Both the position numbers and the translations under genes were made by a program. Shown here piece by piece: positions 1 through 5,891 of a stretch of 11,480 nt of DNA (position 1 is the stretch's first letter; the number at the start of each line of letters is the position of its first letter). The notes below the pieces were generated by a model, which was not told the DNA's origin, ran no database searches, and saw only the letters and a program-made list of their open reading frames with translations. Origin of the DNA: Candidatus Doudnabacteria bacterium Gr01-1014_77 (GTDB lineage Bacteria; Patescibacteriota; Doudnabacteria; UBA920; VMFF01). Location: contig VMFF01000008.1 in NCBI GenBank assembly GCA_007375915.1, forward strand, positions 1-11,480, written 5' to 3'.

Positions 1-343
1 TAGTAATTTCATGAAATACAATTCTTTTTGGCTCTTTGTTTTTAAGCTTTAAAGCAGAAACCAAGTGCCAAGAGATTGCTTCTCCTTCGCGGTCCTCATC
101 AGTTGCCAGAATAACTTCAGTTGCTTTGTCTGCTTTTGCTTTTAATTCGGTTATTACTTTCTTTGCTTTAACAGGAACAATATATGTAGGTTCAAAGTTG
201 TTTTCAATATCAATACCCATCTTGCTTTTAGGAAGATCTCTAACGTGTCCGAAAGATGCTTGAACGTCGAAATCCTTTCCCAAGAAGCGGGAAATTGTCT
301 TTGCTTTTGTCGGAGACTCAACAATCACTAATGTTTTTTTCAT
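1..343 (-). CDS. topA: DNA topoisomerase I, N-terminal part (cut by window edge)
   Basis: Type IA topoisomerase that relaxes negative supercoils by cutting and passing single strands. Only the first 114 codons are inside the window; the reading frame is open to base 1. I translated this strand by hand. It starts [17 protein letters not shown], the standard start of bacterial TopA, with the TOPRIM glutamate at E9. The TOPRIM acidic triad is visible in [10 protein letters not shown] as D82, D84 and E86, and the FGHVRDLPK segment lies at 31-39. The catalytic tyrosine domain lies outside the window. The ATG at 343-341 is the only reasonable start for the family; the leader before it (GAGTGG) is a poor ribosome site. 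It is transcribed away from the structured RNA region. Identification is secure. Confidence 0.97.
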   Translation of the reverse strand, partial: MKKTLVIVESPTKAKTISRFLGKDFDVQASFGHVRDLPKSKMGIDIENNFEPTYIVPVKAKKVITELKAKADKATEVILATDEDREGEAISWHLVSALKLKNKEPKRIVFHEIT

Positions 344-386
344 CCACTCTATATATTAGTTGCTTAACAGCGCTAATTACTTTAAG

Positions 387-416
387 AGTTTAACTATATG
401 TTTCAAAGGTTGTCAA
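387..416 (-). promoter_or_regulatory. Candidate topA promoter
   Basis: On the minus strand a perfect -35 TTGACA (bases 416-411) is followed after 18 bases by TAAACT (392-387), matching 4 of 6 consensus -10 positions. This would start topA RNA near base 380, giving a leader of about 37 bases. The -35 is convincing and the -10 is moderate. Confidence 0.5.
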
Positions 417-465
417 ATATGCCCATCAAAAACAACCCATAACTACAATCCCTAATTTCTGGGTA

Positions 466-474
466 TGGTATACT
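466..474 (+). promoter_or_regulatory. Candidate extended -10 element
   Basis: TGGTATACT is an extended -10 (TGn plus TATACT at 469-474). No good -35 lies 17 bases upstream. It would fire towards the structured RNA, so it may be a second, weaker start for it. The same ATGGTATAyT string recurs at 740-749 in front of the GC-rich gene. Confidence 0.3.
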
Positions 475-516
475 ACTAAATGTAAAGAAAAGGTAATAAA
501 CAAAGGGGGTTTAGTG

Positions 517-534
517 CCGTTGACAAAGTAACGG
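517..534 (+). promoter_or_regulatory. Short inverted repeat over the -35 box, possible operator
   Basis: CCGTT (517-521) and AACGG (530-534) form an inverted repeat with an 8-base centre. It covers the -35 element of the promoter at 520-548. Its position suits a repressor site, but the arms are only 5 bases and this could be chance. Confidence 0.25.
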
Positions 535-548
535 TATTGTGTTAAATT
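520..548 (+). promoter_or_regulatory. Sigma70-type promoter for the structured RNA
   Basis: A perfect TTGACA (520-525), a 17-base spacer and TAAATT (543-548, 4 of 6 consensus) predict a start near base 555. No ORF with a ribosome site follows before the terminator at 712-733, so the expected product is a non-coding RNA of roughly 180 nt. Confidence 0.6.
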
Positions 549-554
549 ACAGTG

Positions 555-733
555 TTAGTTGGTCCTTTATATATATTTTATACAGCCCCCTATTTGCGAG
601 TAGCGAAAATAGATATGAATCCCTCCTACTATTTGTGAGTAGCTATCAAGTAAAGGTTGGCAGCGTTTGTTGTCTTCCTTTCACTCGTAAGTAGGGTATT
701 GTATAAAATATAAAAGCGCTTTTGCGCTTTTTT
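555..733 (+). ncRNA. Putative structured non-coding RNA, about 180 nt, family not recognised
   Basis: The segment lies between a promoter and an intrinsic terminator and folds well by eye. A 13-bp closing stem is perfect (572-584 with 700-712). After a 3x3 internal loop comes a 14-bp stem with two G-U pairs (588-601 with 683-696). Inside are hairpin 626-630/638-642 and hairpin 652-656/677-681 continuing as 659-664/669-674 with loop GUUU. The result is a three-way junction. The 14-base motif CTATTTGYGAGTAG occurs twice (590-603 and 629-642), and a diverged inverted copy sits at 683-696, so either direct copy can pair with it; copy 1 can also form a local hairpin with 607-612. Size is like 6S RNA, but the branched fold and absence of a clear central bubble do not fit that family well. 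It lacks tmRNA, RNase P and SRP landmarks. Function unknown. Confidence 0.55.
712..733 (+). terminator. Intrinsic terminator of the structured RNA
   Basis: AAAAGCGC and GCGCTTTT form a perfect 8-bp stem around a TTTT loop, and the last stem bases run into a T6 tract followed by GTTTT. It closes the RNA that starts near 555. The promoter of the GC-rich gene begins immediately after it. Confidence 0.85.
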
Positions 734-740
734 GTTTTCA

Positions 741-749
741 TGGTATATT
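741..749 (+). promoter_or_regulatory. Extended -10 promoter of the GC-rich gene
   Basis: TGGTATATT contains TGn and TATATT (744-749; 5 of 6 consensus). The -35 position falls inside the preceding terminator (TTGCGC at 722-727, 16-base spacer) and is weak, which is usual for extended -10 promoters. Predicted start is near 756, giving a leader of about 60 bases. Confidence 0.45.
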
Positions 750-756
750 AAGTTGC

Positions 757-803
757 TCGCTCACAGCTGAGCGACATGAGCCGTGACTATCCACGGTAAA
801 ACT
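757..803 (+). promoter_or_regulatory. Two-hairpin leader of the GC-rich gene
   Basis: Two hairpins precede the ribosome site. The first is TCGCTCA/TGAGCGA (757-763 with 768-774, loop CAGC). The second is CCGTG/CACGG (781-785 with 792-796), with possible outer pairing GAG/CTC (778-780 with 801-803). The second hairpin lies within a 7-codon reading frame (MSRDYPR, 776-799). The leader shares the high GC of the gene it serves, so it appears to belong to the same cassette. Confidence 0.4.
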
Positions 804-817
804 CGAAGGAGGTTAGC

Positions 818-1747
818 GTGTTACAAGACACCGCTGGCCGGGACAAGGTCCCGAAGAGTGAAACCTTGAGCATCCGTCACGATGACGGACAAGGTGCGGA
901 GTTCCATGAGGCGTTGGTTCGTGCTGGTTTGACCAGTCATGATCGGCAACTCGTGGTAGGGTCAAAGGGTAACCAGATTGCCCAGTCTGTCGTTATGGGC
1001 ATCAGGGTCATGGCCCAGCAGGAACGTGATCTGAAGTGGCGGGATCCCAAGGCTTGGGCTGTTCCGTCTGACTGCGGATATCCGGAGAGCTTGTCTTTCC
1101 GGAGCCACGAGATCCAAGTCCGAGCGTACAAGGAGCTTTTCGGCAACCTCGACAGCACCTACGTCGATCAGATCGTCCGGAAGACCGCGTTTCCGACGCA
1201 GGCCGATCTCTGGGCTGTGATTCCCAAGCCTTGGGTCATTGCATCAGATGTTTTCTCGGCAATGCGCCTGATGGTCAAGAAGGTTTCTCAACTCGGGATC
1301 CCAGTCGATAACAACGCTGCGTACGAGATGGACGAGGCGCACATGCATCTCATCACCAAAACGCAGTTGTTCTACGCCAAGCAGCACAACAACCCAGGCG
1401 ACTTCATCGTTTTTCCCGTGCAGTTCGGCAAGGCCTGGGCTGGCCATTCGCTGGTCTCGTCCAAGGCACAGCACAGCGCTGAAGAGTTTTCGCTGGATCC
1501 GTACGTGATCTTGGCGTTGCTCTACACGCATCCGGAACGGTTGCGTGGCGAACATCGGGAGCTCGGCATTCGCTGTGGCGGAGTGCTCTTGGATCGTCAC
1601 CACGACGACCACGATGAGATCACTGGCGACCACCATCTTTGCTTTCGCTGGTTCCGCGATCGGTTGCTGATATCAGCAGACCACGGCATGTGGGATCGTG
1701 AGGCTGGTCTCGGCATCCCGACCGGTTGGGACATCAGCGCAATGTAA
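818..1747 (+). CDS. GC-rich orphan protein of 309 aa, function unknown
   Basis: I do not recognise this protein. The start is GTG at 818, fixed by a full AAGGAGG (806-812) five bases upstream. No signal peptide or membrane segment is visible, so it is probably cytosolic. It is rich in His, Asp and Trp. Notable segments are DEAHMHLIT (172-180), a His/Asp cluster DRHHDDHDEITGDHH (259-273) followed by C275, other cysteines at 86 and 253, and a C-terminal SADHGMWDREAGLG (286-299). The clustered His/Asp and three Cys could bind metal; that is inference only. Base use is strikingly different: I counted 35 G/C of 60 in bases 1021-1080 against 18 of 60 in ftsZ bases 10141-10200. Leu is often CTC, CTG or TTG and Arg often CGN, unlike the TTA/AGA-rich neighbours. 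It has its own promoter, leader and terminator. This suggests transfer, or an unusual expression constraint. The long intact frame and strong ribosome site make it a real gene. Confidence 0.85.
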   Translation: MLQDTAGRDKVPKSETLSIRHDDGQGAEFHEALVRAGLTSHDRQLVVGSKGNQIAQSVVMGIRVMAQQERDLKWRDPKAWAVPSDCGYPESLSFRSHEIQVRAYKELFGNLDSTYVDQIVRKTAFPTQADLWAVIPKPWVIASDVFSAMRLMVKKVSQLGIPVDNNAAYEMDEAHMHLITKTQLFYAKQHNNPGDFIVFPVQFGKAWAGHSLVSSKAQHSAEEFSLDPYVILALLYTHPERLRGEHRELGIRCGGVLLDRHHDDHDEITGDHHLCFRWFRDRLLISADHGMWDREAGLGIPTGWDISAM

Positions 1748-1750
1748 CAC

Positions 1751-1812
1751 GACGCAAAAGGCGCGGGTTCTGCAGACTAACCATCTGCAGGATCCGCGCC
1801 GTTCGTCTTTTT
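1751..1812 (+). terminator. 17-bp bidirectional terminator between the GC-rich gene and pth
   Basis: Bases 1760-1776 pair with 1784-1800 along 17 uninterrupted positions (two of them G-U) around a 7-base loop. GACG (1751-1754) can also pair with CGTC (1804-1807). T5 follows on the plus strand (1808-1812), and AAAA (1756-1759) supplies a U-run on the minus strand. It can therefore end both the GC-rich gene and the converging pth operon. The stem is much longer and more GC-rich than the other terminators in the window. Confidence 0.9.
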
Positions 1813-1822
1813 AATACACTTT

Positions 1823-2353
1823 TTAAATCTTTTCTTTTAACTCCAGCAATACTCTTGTCTTAATTGCATCAAAGGGAATTTGCTCCATCTCTTCATCTGA
1901 AAAATCTTGTAATACAAAAGCATCAGTTGGCATATGTTCTTTGTTTTCTCTACTTTCAACGCCAATGCGTATTCTTCGAAATTCTTTTGTTCCCAGATAG
2001 TCGATCAACGAAGTAACACCGTTGTGTCCTGCTGATCCCGAGTTATCTGTAAACTTAATTGTTCCTAAAGGCAAATCAACATCATCATGCAAAACTAAAA
2101 TATCCTTTGGTGTTAACTTGTAGAAATCAAGAATCTGTTTAACTGCTTTCCCAGAATCATTCATAAAAGTCTGAGGGAAGACAAAAAAAGTCTTTTCAGG
2201 CATATGTATTTCACAGATCTTTGAATCAAAACTTGAGCTGCAGGAAATAGTTTGAAGTTCTTTTAAAATATGATCCAAAGACAAGAAGCCGACATTGTGT
2301 CGGTTGTTTTTGTATTTGTCTCCTGGATTCCCAAGTCCAATAATTACCTGCAT
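1823..2353 (-). CDS. pth: Peptidyl-tRNA hydrolase
   Basis: Cleaves peptidyl-tRNA released from stalled ribosomes, recycling the tRNA. The 176-aa protein is a little shorter than the usual 185-195 aa, the loss being at the C-terminus. Family motifs are all present: GLGNPGDKY (6-14, with N9), the catalytic histidine H19 in NRHNVGF, N65 in TFMNDSGK, catalytic D90 in LHDDVDLPLG, and N111 in GSAGHNG. Residues are matched to E. coli N10, H20, N68, D93 and N114 from knowledge of the family. The ATG at 2353 is three bases after the der stop codon, with no separate SD, so translation is probably coupled to der. It is the last gene of the minus-strand operon and faces the bidirectional terminator at 1751-1812. 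Confidence 0.97.
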   Translation of the reverse strand: MQVIIGLGNPGDKYKNNRHNVGFLSLDHILKELQTISCSSSFDSKICEIHMPEKTFFVFPQTFMNDSGKAVKQILDFYKLTPKDILVLHDDVDLPLGTIKFTDNSGSAGHNGVTSLIDYLGTKEFRRIRIGVESRENKEHMPTDAFVLQDFSDEEMEQIPFDAIKTRVLLELKEKI

Positions 2354-2356
2354 ATA

Positions 2357-3721
2357 TTAATAGTTTACCATTTCTTCGTTAAATTTTGGATTACCACGTT
2401 TTGCCTGGAGTTTTAAGATGATTGGGGTTCCCCAAAAACCAAGCTCTTTCATAATCGAGTTTTGTATAAACTTTCTAAACTGCATTGATATTGCAGACGG
2501 TTCATTAACCATCATCAAGAAAACAGGGGGGTTGGTGCTTGTTTGTTGCAGAGAATATGCCTTTGGAACTCTTTCATCTCTTAATCTTTGTGGCTGCCTT
2601 ATCTTTTGTTTAGCGTAGAAAAAGTCTTTTAGTGTTTGAGCATCTATTTCTTTTTTTCGGTTTACTTCAATAGTTAGGATATAGTCTAGGACCTCTTTAA
2701 CACCCTCTCCGTCTTTTGCTGAGATTGGAACAGCAGGAGCCCACCAAAGAAAAGGGAAGTAATCAGGAAGTTGTGAAAAAAGCTTTTCTTTTTTCTTTGG
2801 AACTAACAAATCAATTTTGTTTGCAACCAAAACAAATCCTTTAGAAGCTTCAACGATTTCTCCAGCAATTCTTTGATCTTGCTGTGAAATACTTTCTGAA
2901 GCATCAATCATGAACAAACAAACATCAGCTTTGCGCATTGCGCGTATTGTTTGAAGAGCTGCATAAATATCAGGAAGCGGTTGATTCTTGTCTTTGCGCT
3001 TTAATCCAGCAGTGTCTAAGAATTTAATCTTGTGTCCTTTGTACGTAATATCTGTATCAACAACATTTCTTGTTGTTCCTGGAACACTAGAAACAACAAC
3101 TCTTTCCTCTCCAATTATTTTGTTAAACAAAGATGACTTACCAACATTTGGTTTTCCTAGGATAGCAACAGAGATAGTAGAAGGGTCTTTTTCAATTTGT
3201 CCGAAACCTTGTTTTTTCAAAGACTCAGTAATTCCATCAAGCAAATCACCAGTACCCATTCCTGAAACAGCAGAGATTGGAAAAATGTTTTTAAATCCAG
3301 TAAAAGAATATTCAGAAACCATCTCAACAAACTTTTTAGGGGAGTCAATCTTGTTAATGACGAGAAGAACATCCTTTTTTTGTTTCCTGAGCTTTAACAT
3401 AATGCTTCTGTTGATTGAATCAGCGGGTTGTTTACCATCCAAAACATAGAGGATTAAATCAGACTGACTAATTGCAATATCAACTTGCTTCTGGACGTTT
3501 TTTTCAAGCTCATCTCGTTGTTCTAAAATGATTCCTGCAGTATCAATCAAAGAAAAATCAACTGCATTCCAAGTAGCAGGAGCATAAAAACGATCTCTAG
3601 TTGTCCCAGCAACAGAAGACGTTAAAGCAATTCTTGCTTCAACAAGCTTGTTCATTAATGTTGATTTTCCGACATTTGGTTCTCCGATAATTGCAACCAG
3701 AGCTTCTCTTTCATTAGACAT
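2357..3721 (-). CDS. der: Ribosome-assembly GTPase Der (EngA)
   Basis: Tandem-GTPase factor needed for 50S subunit maturation. The 454-aa protein has two complete G domains and a C-terminal KH-like domain (about 345-454). Domain 1: P-loop GEPNVGKS (13-20), TTRD (40-43), DTAG (60-63), NKID (123-126), SAV (150-152). Domain 2: GKPNVGKSS (189-197), GTTRN (215-219), DTAG (236-239), NKID (301-304). Many Der proteins have NKWD in the second domain, so NKID is a mild variation that keeps the guanine-specificity residues. The ATG at 3721 is preceded by AGGAGG about ten bases away, one of the few clear SD sequences in this operon. The upstream LCP gene stops two bases before it; pth follows after three bases. 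Identification is secure. Confidence 0.98.
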   Translation of the reverse strand: MSNEREALVAIIGEPNVGKSTLMNKLVEARIALTSSVAGTTRDRFYAPATWNAVDFSLIDTAGIILEQRDELEKNVQKQVDIAISQSDLILYVLDGKQPADSINRSIMLKLRKQKKDVLLVINKIDSPKKFVEMVSEYSFTGFKNIFPISAVSGMGTGDLLDGITESLKKQGFGQIEKDPSTISVAILGKPNVGKSSLFNKIIGEERVVVSSVPGTTRNVVDTDITYKGHKIKFLDTAGLKRKDKNQPLPDIYAALQTIRAMRKADVCLFMIDASESISQQDQRIAGEIVEASKGFVLVANKIDLLVPKKKEKLFSQLPDYFPFLWWAPAVPISAKDGEGVKEVLDYILTIEVNRKKEIDAQTLKDFFYAKQKIRQPQRLRDERVPKAYSLQQTSTNPPVFLMMVNEPSAISMQFRKFIQNSIMKELGFWGTPIILKLQAKRGNPKFNEEMVNY

Positions 3722-3723
3722 AG

Positions 3724-5040
3724 CTATTTACCTCCTGCGACAAAAAGCACCAGGTCAGTTCTTGCAGTCATACTTTCTGGTTTTGGCAAAGCTTTTGTGC
3801 TTACTAATTGTTGAATATATGAAATGGTTGCGGGTTTGTCTTCATTTACCTTGTAAAATGCGCTGTTGCTTAGGGGTAATCCTCGGTATGGTACCTCATA
3901 GACAATAACTCCGGCATTAACTAATTGTTTTTTAATTAAATTGTAATATTCAGGATCTCTACCCGCGTTTTCTAAGATTAAAGAAGCAGCCTCTGTTTTT
4001 ACAGCAGTGTTGCTAAAGCTATTTTTAAAGTATGTTTGGACTTGATTTGTTGATACTCCTTCACATGGGAATATTACATAACCAACTTCTTCTTTTGTTC
4101 CGTCACAAAACATCCCTGCTTCTAAATCAATACTTTCTGAAGTAATTTTAACATCAGGAGATTTTAATATTTCAGCAAGATGTAGTAATTCGCTTGGTTC
4201 AATATTTGTGTGAGCACGATCTGCAAGAATATCTAGAAGATCATTGATTGTTCCTGAGCTAGAAAGAATACCTAAATCTTGAACCTTGGTTTTAAAAGCA
4301 TCTAAAACTTTTGCTTGACGTTTACTTCGAGCAATGTCTGAGTCTTCTAAATTTGTTCCGTGTCTTGATCGGACAAATTGTAAGGCTCTTGTACCACTCA
4401 TTTTTTCAAGTCCCTTTTCAAAAATCAAAGGTGGTAAGTATCCAAACGTGTCATTTGGATATTGGCTGTCTGTAAAACTGTTATCAATTTGTATATCAAT
4501 GCCACCTAAGCGATCAACGGCTTTTTCAAAACCCTTAAAATCAATGCTTGCAAAATATGGAATATCTAGACCTGTAATTTTGTCAGTTGCTTTTAAAGCT
4601 CTTTCTCCTGCTTCATTAAAATCATGGTGTGGTTGATATCCAGCAGCAAAAGCAAAATTAATCTTTTGTTTTCCGTCTTCCCAGTAATAGTCGCGGGGGA
4701 TAGAGGTTAGAGCAACCTGTTTGGTTTCAGGATTAATGCTTGCAAGAATAACAGTGTCAGTTAAAAATGGACCATCATGTCCTTCTCCACCATACCCAAG
4801 AAGTAAAATATTAATCCTACCTTCAGATTCTCCTTTAAGAGATGATGTGCTTCCAGAAAATACTAAAGTAGTTACTTTTTTAAAAAAAGAAGATTTATGA
4901 ACAAAAACTTTGCTACCAAAAGAATATGCTTTCGCAAAAAGAACTCCTAAGATGATGCATAGGATAACTATGGCTGGCCAGAATATTTTCGGGAACCAGC
5001 GCTTTTTTGGTTGTGCTTGTATATCTTGAAATTGTTGCAT
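3724..5040 (-). CDS. LytR-CpsA-Psr (LCP) family cell-envelope protein
   Basis: LCP enzymes transfer lipid-linked glycopolymers to peptidoglycan or other envelope acceptors at the outer face of the membrane. The 438-aa protein has a short basic cytoplasmic tail (1-18), one membrane helix (about 19-36) and an extracellular LCP domain with the usual landmarks: TDTVILASINP, the arginine and aspartate of TSIPRDYYW, KINFAFAAG, then RSRHG and DSDIARSKRQ. The last ~110 residues (around AASLILENAG to YIQQLV) resemble the LytR_C domain. The frame is open further upstream to a TTG at 5109, but I chose the ATG at 5040. It gives a normal N-terminus, and a good promoter (5053-5081) lies inside the extended version. 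The leader would be only about 6 bases with no SD. First gene of the operon with der and pth. The glycopolymer substrate cannot be told from sequence. Confidence 0.92.
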   Translation of the reverse strand: MQQFQDIQAQPKKRWFPKIFWPAIVILCIILGVLFAKAYSFGSKVFVHKSSFFKKVTTLVFSGSTSSLKGESEGRINILLLGYGGEGHDGPFLTDTVILASINPETKQVALTSIPRDYYWEDGKQKINFAFAAGYQPHHDFNEAGERALKATDKITGLDIPYFASIDFKGFEKAVDRLGGIDIQIDNSFTDSQYPNDTFGYLPPLIFEKGLEKMSGTRALQFVRSRHGTNLEDSDIARSKRQAKVLDAFKTKVQDLGILSSSGTINDLLDILADRAHTNIEPSELLHLAEILKSPDVKITSESIDLEAGMFCDGTKEEVGYVIFPCEGVSTNQVQTYFKNSFSNTAVKTEAASLILENAGRDPEYYNLIKKQLVNAGVIVYEVPYRGLPLSNSAFYKVNEDKPATISYIQQLVSTKALPKPESMTARTDLVLFVAGGK

Positions 5041-5052
5041 AGTAGCTTGGTT

Positions 5053-5081
5053 AGTATATCTGAAAATGAGGCTTTTGCGAA
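5053..5081 (-). promoter_or_regulatory. Promoter of the LCP-der-pth operon
   Basis: On the minus strand TTCGCA (5081-5076) is followed after 17 bases by TATACT (5058-5053, 5 of 6 consensus). Transcription would begin near 5046, making the LCP message almost leaderless. This supports the start at 5040 rather than the upstream TTG. Confidence 0.5.
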
Positions 5082-5103
5082 GTAAAATAACCCTCTTAAA
5101 CGC

Positions 5104-5132
5104 TTGCAATACTTAAAAAGAACAGGTATATT
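5104..5132 (+). promoter_or_regulatory. Promoter of the tRNA-Val / lepB operon
   Basis: TTGCAA (5104-5109), a 17-base spacer and TATATT (5127-5132) predict a start near 5139, about 39 bases before the tRNA. A second -10-like TATACT at 5146-5151 lacks a well-placed -35. It is arranged back to back with the LCP promoter. Confidence 0.5.
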
Positions 5133-5177
5133 GAATTAGTTAAGTTATACTTTTTAGCTCTAGGTGGCGATCGTTTT

Positions 5178-5254
5178 GGACGATTAGCTCAGCTGGTTAG
5201 AGCGCACCGTTCACATCGGTGAGGTCAAAGGTTCGAGTCCTTTATCGTCCACCA
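5178..5254 (+). tRNA. trnV: tRNA-Val, anticodon CAC
   Basis: A full cloverleaf can be drawn. Acceptor stem GGACGAT (5178-5184) pairs with ATCGTCC (5244-5250). The D stem is GCTC/GAGC. The anticodon stem CACCG/CGGTG (5205-5209 with 5217-5221) holds loop TTCACAT, anticodon CAC at 5212-5214, which reads the valine codon GUG. The variable loop is AGGTC, and the T arm is AAAGG-TTCGAGT-CCTTT. The discriminator is A and the CCA end is encoded (5252-5254). No terminator separates it from lepB, which starts 18 bases later. Confidence 0.97.
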
Positions 5255-5272
5255 AAGTTTCAAACAAAAAAC

Positions 5273-5890
5273 ATGCAAACAGATACAGAACAACAGAATA
5301 CAGAAAACCAAGAAAATGAAAGCGGTTTTAAAGAGCTTGGACTTTTTGTCTGGGATCTGGTTAAGGTTTTAATAATTGCGATGGCAATAATCCTGCCGAT
5401 TAGATATGCTGTGGCCCAACCTTTCATTGTTTCCGGTTCTTCCATGGAACCCACCTTCTATTCAGGTGAATATCTCATCATCAATGAATGGACATACCAT
5501 TTTGATAATCCACAAAGAGGGGACGTAGTAGTTTTTAAATATCCTAAAGATACAAGTCAGTATTTCATAAAGAGAATAATTGCATTGCCTGGAGAAAAAG
5601 TTAAGATAGAAGAAGACAAGGTCATAATTTACAACAAAGAATATCCGAATGGTTGGGTGCTAGATGAAACGTATATACCTGCATCAGATACAACACTTCC
5701 AGTTGGTGATGGAACAACAACCTTAGGAAGCGATGAGTACTATGTTTTGGGCGATAACCGCTTGGCATCCTCTGACTCTCGTTTCTGGGGTCCAGTTCCA
5801 AAACATGACATCATAGGAAAAGTTTTCATCAGAGCATTCCCATTTAGTGACTTAAAGAAATTTGAAACAATTGAATACGGAGCGAAATAA
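5273..5890 (+). CDS. lepB: Signal peptidase I
   Basis: Membrane serine protease that removes signal peptides from exported proteins. The 205-aa form starts at the ATG at 5273; a longer frame from 5219 would run into the tRNA gene and is rejected. There is an acidic, Gln/Asn-rich cytoplasmic tail (1-22) and one membrane helix (about 23-45). Box B is SGSSMEPTF with catalytic S57. Box D is KRIIALPGE with the general-base lysine K100. Box E is GDNRLASSDSR, followed by WGPV. This is the S26 family Ser-Lys dyad and a normal bacterial length. The leader CAAACAAAAAAC has no SD. The 18-base gap after the tRNA means the 5' end of the lepB message may be made by tRNA 3'-end processing. The stop is one base before the HisRS-like gene. 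Confidence 0.97.
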   Translation: MQTDTEQQNTENQENESGFKELGLFVWDLVKVLIIAMAIILPIRYAVAQPFIVSGSSMEPTFYSGEYLIINEWTYHFDNPQRGDVVVFKYPKDTSQYFIKRIIALPGEKVKIEEDKVIIYNKEYPNGWVLDETYIPASDTTLPVGDGTTTLGSDEYYVLGDNRLASSDSRFWGPVPKHDIIGKVFIRAFPFSDLKKFETIEYGAK

Positions 5891-5891
5891 T

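Noticed and set aside
590..696. CRISPR-like array or insertion-sequence ends from the repeated CTATTTGYGAGTAG motif
   Set aside because: Only two direct copies and one inverted diverged copy are present, with no regular spacing, cas genes, transposase or target duplication; RNA helices explain them better.
555..733. 6S RNA, tmRNA, RNase P or SRP RNA
   Set aside because: No tRNA-like ends or tag frame, too short for RNase P, no SRP tetraloop and asymmetric-loop sequence, and a branched rather than rod-like fold with no clear central bubble. 6S cannot be fully excluded without a covariance search.
1244..1636. 130-codon open frame antisense to the GC-rich gene
   Set aside because: It is a shadow of a GC-rich gene, where reverse-frame stops are rare; it has no ribosome site or promoter.
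2988..3449. 153-codon open frame antisense to der
   Set aside because: Der on the other strand is fully conserved through this region, and the antisense product has no recognisable motif.
5041..5109. 23-residue extension of the LCP protein from a TTG at 5109
   Set aside because: The likely promoter -10 (5053-5058) lies inside it, and the ATG at 5040 gives a normal N-terminus.
5219..5272. N-terminal extension of lepB from 5219
   Set aside because: It would be translated from inside the tRNA gene and adds residues not found in signal peptidases; ATG 5273 fits the family.
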